From Desertivirga sp966211215 (GTDB taxonomy: Bacteria; Bacteroidota; Bacteroidia; Sphingobacteriales; Sphingobacteriaceae): DNA of 63,679 nt. Shown piece after piece: positions 60,780-63,679 of the stretch. The translations under genes and the position numbers were made by a program. The notes under the pieces are model-generated. The model saw only the letters and a list, made by a program, of their open reading frames with translations, searched no databases and had not been told where the DNA came from. The stretch spans positions 1 to 63,679 of the forward strand of contig CBIHNR010000006.1 of assembly GCA_966211215.1 (NCBI GenBank), given 5' to 3'. The stretch's first letter is position 1, and every line of letters starts with the position of its first letter.

Positions 60780-61502
60780 TTAAGATAGTAGTGCAGCGCG
60801 TACCGGTCTGTCGAAAGCCTTTGCAATTAAGTCCTTTTCAATATTTGTAAAAGATAGGTCTTCATATATTTTATAAAAAAGATAGATCATTTTTGAGATA
60901 ATACCATTTAGATGATCTAAATGACTTTTAACGTCGAATAACGTTTTAATTTCTTCAATCGTTTTAGCGAGCCCCATAAATTTTATGCCTTTTGTGTGAA
61001 CCGTGCGGCATAATTCGTGATAGTGATTAAATACTTCTTGATTGAATAATTTGATGTTTTTATCTCCCAGTTCGGTCAAAGTTGGTAAAATGTCCACGAA
61101 TTCTTTTAGTTGAATTATCGGTTGATATTCATTCCGGCCGTTATTGAGAAGTTGAAATTCTACTGGATGATAAAAATAATAAACTTGATTGTAGAAGTTT
61201 TCAATTATTCTACGAATCGCCATCTGGGATTGATGATAAAAGCCTAAAAAGATTAAACTAATATTTGAAAGTAAGTCAGATTGGATCTCAGCTAAAAAAG
61301 CATATTTATTGTGGTCGCTCCGATGTTTTTGTTCTAGTTTATATTGAATAAGAGCTATTGTATATATGAGTTTATGATGTCGATTGAAACTGGGCTTGAT
61401 TTCATTAGTGATTTCAGATATGAAACTATTCGTTTTAAAAAGTGCGGCTGTAAATGCCTTCAAATCGGAATCTAAGTTTTGGGATTTAAAGATGTTACTC
61501 AT
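60780..61502 (-). CDS. Uncharacterised protein, third gene of ParA-led operon
   Basis: The 240-residue protein is helix-rich with no signal peptide or obvious catalytic motif. RRIIENFYNQVYYFYHPVEF near residue 93 and NHYHELCRTVHTKGIKFMGL near 157 are the most distinctive segments, of the general look of all-helical HEPN-like proteins, but the usual Rx4-6H spacing is not met. Its start meets the stop of the preceding gene at 61502. It was not matched to any family I know. Confidence 0.62.
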   Translation of the reverse strand: MSNIFKSQNLDSDLKAFTAALFKTNSFISEITNEIKPSFNRHHKLIYTIALIQYKLEQKHRSDHNKYAFLAEIQSDLLSNISLIFLGFYHQSQMAIRRIIENFYNQVYYFYHPVEFQLLNNGRNEYQPIIQLKEFVDILPTLTELGDKNIKLFNQEVFNHYHELCRTVHTKGIKFMGLAKTIEEIKTLFDVKSHLDHLNGIISKMIYLFYKIYEDLSFTNIEKDLIAKAFDRPVRAALLS

Positions 61503-61927
61503 TATAGTTTCATCTGGTTAATAGCGTTCTCCCAATCAAGAAAAAAATTAGATTTTCCTTTTTTTAGATCTGTCTTCTTCAGTTCTTCAACTGCAATGCT
61601 TAAATCAGAAATTTTTTGCTTGTTGAATTTCGCGACCGCTGATACAATTCTTCCAATTATGTCTTCTCTTTTCTTTTTTTCGGGAGAAGGTATTACGATT
61701 CCAAGCCGCTTGGCGAAATCTGCAATGTCCTGATTTTTCTCAAAAATATCTGAGTTAAGAAGAAATGATGGGATTGTTCCAATAAGATTTTCTAGAGCAT
61801 CTTGTCTTGATTCCTTTAGCTCGCGGTTTTTCTTGGGCACCAACTCTCCGTCTCCTTCAAGGAAAGAGCTGATTTTAGTTAGAACCTCTACTAATTCGGA
61901 TTTTGATAATTTGTTATAATCCATCAA
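61502..61927 (-). CDS. Uncharacterised small protein, second gene of ParA-led operon
   Basis: The 141-residue protein is mostly helical and charged (MDYNKLSKSELVEVLTKISS, then KNQDIADFAKRLGIVIPSPE) and ends IAVEELKKTDLKKGKSNFFL. No family is recognised. It overlaps the parA gene by four bases at 61924-61927, so the two are translationally coupled. By position it could be a ParB-like adaptor, but no DNA-binding motif is seen. Confidence 0.62.
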   Translation of the reverse strand: MMDYNKLSKSELVEVLTKISSFLEGDGELVPKKNRELKESRQDALENLIGTIPSFLLNSDIFEKNQDIADFAKRLGIVIPSPEKKKREDIIGRIVSAVAKFNKQKISDLSIAVEELKKTDLKKGKSNFFLDWENAINQMKL

Positions 61928-62751
61928 AGTAAGTTTAATAGTTCGCTCGTGATATTTTTGAACTCATCACTGAATTTACCGTCTCGGGCATAATAATAAA
62001 AATTGCGCAAACTTTCTACGCTTCTTGCAACTCGGGTGGAAGAAGTAGAATGATTTTCAAAGCATTCCCAGTCACTAGATTTTAAGGTATGCATCACCTC
62101 ATCAGTAAGCTTATTTCTATTTACCATCGTAAATACGATACCTAATAGCTTCAGAGAATGCGAGTGTAGTTCCTCATATTCTTTAAGTCCTCTTTCAAGG
62201 AGCGGTAAGCCCAGAGATGAAAGGTAGTCAGGTTTTATTGGTATTAGATAATATTCAGATGCTAAATACGCGCTCAAAGTTAAAAGCGATAGAGTTGGTG
62301 GACAATCAATTAATATATAGTCGTAATGCGAGCAATTACTAGTTAAAAACTTTTTCAATCGATTTTCTACACCACGTTTGTCAGTTTCAAAGTTTATAAG
62401 TTTAAGAGAAGAAGGAAGTAGGTCAAAAGTATGACTGCTGGTTTTGGAAATATTGATTATGAAATCTTCTAATTTTTCTGGTTTATCTTTAACTTTCCTT
62501 CTAGCGGAGGTGAGTGATATTTCGTCTTCCTTCTTTGGCATTAGTACATCATAAATCGTTTTTTTTGTTTTGAAATGATTTAAAATCGTTTGTTGAGCAA
62601 CTAAGTACTGTGTTGCATTGAATTGCGGATCGATGTCAACTAATAATACTTTTTTTTTATGATGATTCGCTAGGACGTAGGAAATATTAACGGCTAAAGT
62701 AGTTTTTCCTACTCCTCCTTTCATGTTAATAACAGTAATTACCTTACTCAC
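61924..62751 (-). CDS. ParA-family ATPase
   Basis: The 275-residue ATPase has a deviant Walker A KGGVGKTT in VINMKGGVGKTTLAVNISY near residues 9-27, DIDPQFNATQYLVAQQ near 40 and the Walker B YDYILIDCPPTLSLLTLSAY near 143. The start is GTG at 62751 (SKVITVINM). ParA proteins partition plasmids or elements or position complexes. Here no parB is evident; the two downstream genes are its coupled partners. The cassette may stabilise the mobile element or act in defence. Confidence 0.9.
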   Translation of the reverse strand: MSKVITVINMKGGVGKTTLAVNISYVLANHHKKKVLLVDIDPQFNATQYLVAQQTILNHFKTKKTIYDVLMPKKEDEISLTSARRKVKDKPEKLEDFIINISKTSSHTFDLLPSSLKLINFETDKRGVENRLKKFLTSNCSHYDYILIDCPPTLSLLTLSAYLASEYYLIPIKPDYLSSLGLPLLERGLKEYEELHSHSLKLLGIVFTMVNRNKLTDEVMHTLKSSDWECFENHSTSSTRVARSVESLRNFYYYARDGKFSDEFKNITSELLNLL

Positions 62752-62790
62752 TTGATATTTATATAGAATGTCAGAAAAATTTTGCTACCG

Positions 62791-62798
62791 CAAAGGTA
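62791..62798 (-). promoter_or_regulatory. Candidate -7 box of the parA operon
   Basis: On the minus strand TACCTTTG matches TAnnTTTG and lies about 39 bases ahead of the parA GTG. A -33 TTG is not clear. Confidence 0.4.
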
Positions 62799-63351
62799 TT
62801 ATTTTATAGGCTAATTATTGAATATTGAGTCATAGATAGTCTTTGCGTGAAGATGTATATCTTCGATGGAGAGTCAATGGTCTTGCCTATTGTAGGAAAA
62901 CGTGAAGTTTTTGCTCGAATAGCTAAATATTCTAGTGGCGATGTTCTTTCTTTGTGTTGCTTTATTGTTATTTTATTTTCATTAACTATTGATTATCAGT
63001 CTAATATTCTATTCCGGCCATGATTTGAATGTGTATAAGAAGAGCGAATGCAAAAAACTTGTGCTAGCTATCCTTTTCCATTGATTGTTAACTTAAATCG
63101 GAAAAGTTTAGTGTGGCGCCAGGTGATTGCAAAGGTACACTCAATTAAGGATTTTTAATACACATTGATAATGGATCGCTTAGTTGCTCATTTTTGTGCA
63201 AACGTTGGATTTTGAAAGGTTCTTGGACCGACTTCTCAAGGATATTGGTATTGTGGAATAATTTGAGCAAAAAATGTGTGATAGGTAATGTTTTCTACAT
63301 TCGGTCGGGATAAAAGTATCAATTTATATTATAGGGCTAATGTTTTCTAAC
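62799..63351. other. Gene-poor region left of the structured repeat
   Basis: I find no supported reading frame in this stretch of about 550 bases. TAATGTTTTC occurs at 63287, 63339 and again at 63560, without an assigned role. Any further annotation would need the sequence beyond the right edge. Confidence 0.4.
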
Positions 63352-63406
63352 GGCATAGGCTTTGCCTATATAATTGTGCCCTCCCAAAGGGCATGTTTTT
63401 CATAGG
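63352..63406 (+). repeat. Structured direct repeat, first copy
   Basis: A 55-base sequence recurs exactly at 63625-63679. It contains two hairpins: ATAGGC-TTT-GCCTAT and TGCCCT-CCCAA-AGGGCA. A terminator follows eight bases later (63414-63443), so a short structured transcript is possible. Confidence 0.75.
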
Positions 63407-63413
63407 TAGATGT

Positions 63414-63443
63414 AGGGCCGGGAACACTTCCCTGCCCTTTTTT
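63414..63443 (+). terminator. Rho-independent terminator after the first repeat
   Basis: AGGGC-C-GGGAA pairs with TTCCC-T-GCCCT around the loop CAC, followed by a run of T. It reads in the + direction and ends the region containing the first repeat. Confidence 0.75.
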
Positions 63444-63624
63444 ATTAGCCAAAAGGTGATCGGGTTCTTGTTAGCTTCTCTTTATTCATTCTGGAGGATC
63501 GAGTGTCCTCATGTTTCTAAGTATCCCTGCATTTTGGGTAAAAAATAACCCTGCCGGTAATGTTTTCCCCAGTTGTGTAACAAGAAAGTGACGTTTTTGT
63601 ATGATTAAGACCATAATCAGGCAT

Positions 63625-63679
63625 GGCATAGGCTTTGCCTATATAATTGTGCCCTCCCAAAGGGCATGTTTTTCATAGG
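63625..63679 (+). repeat. Structured direct repeat, second copy (cut by window end)
   Basis: Identical over all 55 bases to 63352-63406, 273 bases apart, and running to the last base of the window, so the real repeat may be longer. The same two hairpins are present. Confidence 0.75.

Noticed and set aside
60780..61502. HEPN-domain toxin
   Set aside because: General helical look, but the Rx4-6H motif is not spaced correctly (RTVH), so no claim is made.
63352..63679. CRISPR array
   Set aside because: Only two copies, 273 bases apart, with internal hairpins and no cas genes; the spacing is not CRISPR-like.

Overview
The window reads as a chromosomal segment of a Bacteroidota bacterium, most likely a Sphingobacteriaceae member such as Pedobacter or Mucilaginibacter. 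This rests on AT-rich leaders without Shine-Dalgarno sites, TAnnTTTG-type -7 boxes, an alternative complex III (Act) operon feeding a caa3-type oxidase, families typical of the phylum (DUF5777, DUF4286, DUF983, BlaI/M56 modules) and a Bacteroidota-style integrative mobilizable element. The species assignment is inference.

Positions 1-13,000 are ordinary core and accessory genes: a YceI/DUF5777/lipoprotein group, an ECF sigma factor with a membrane-anchored beta-barrel partner, pgi, prfB with its programmed +1 frameshift, a SirB1-like protein and a methyltransferase. They are followed by a BlaI repressor with two M56 metallopeptidases, one fused to a peptidoglycan amidase, and an Omp85-like protein. 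Positions 13,100-33,000 form a long respiratory block: a deoxyhypusine-synthase-like gene, actABCDEF, coxB, ctaD, heme A biosynthesis (ctaA, ctaB), two subunit-III genes, subunit IV, SCO, DUF420, small accessory proteins and an OmpA-like lipoprotein. Together these take electrons from menaquinol through Act to cytochrome oxidase and assemble its cofactors.

Positions 33,000-47,400 hold rfbC, a TPR protein, an S9-type lipoprotein that has lost its catalytic Ser and His and lies directly before a histidine kinase and response regulator, then a leftward set (UbiA-like, metallophosphoesterase, MoxR-type AAA+, VWA, PfkB kinase, hemW).

From about 47,400 the window enters an integrative mobilizable element: a tyrosine integrase broken by a -1 frame change, an excisionase-like HTH protein, a primase-helicase, a candidate iteron region, a Toprim primase, a candidate oriT, MobC, relaxase and a coiled-coil membrane protein. 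Beyond it lies accessory DNA: a GNAT, an exported protein, a ParA-led three-gene operon, and a structured repeat at the right edge.

The most interesting item is a compact four-gene operon at 56,957-60,559: a nicotianamine-synthase-like SAM enzyme, an ATP-grasp ligase, a 38-residue peptide built from near-perfect X-Pro dipeptides, and a protein with two 2-oxoglutarate/Fe(II) (prolyl-hydroxylase-like) domains. I read it as a candidate uncharacterised peptide-modification system in which the short peptide is the substrate. This is inference from gene content and sequence pattern only.
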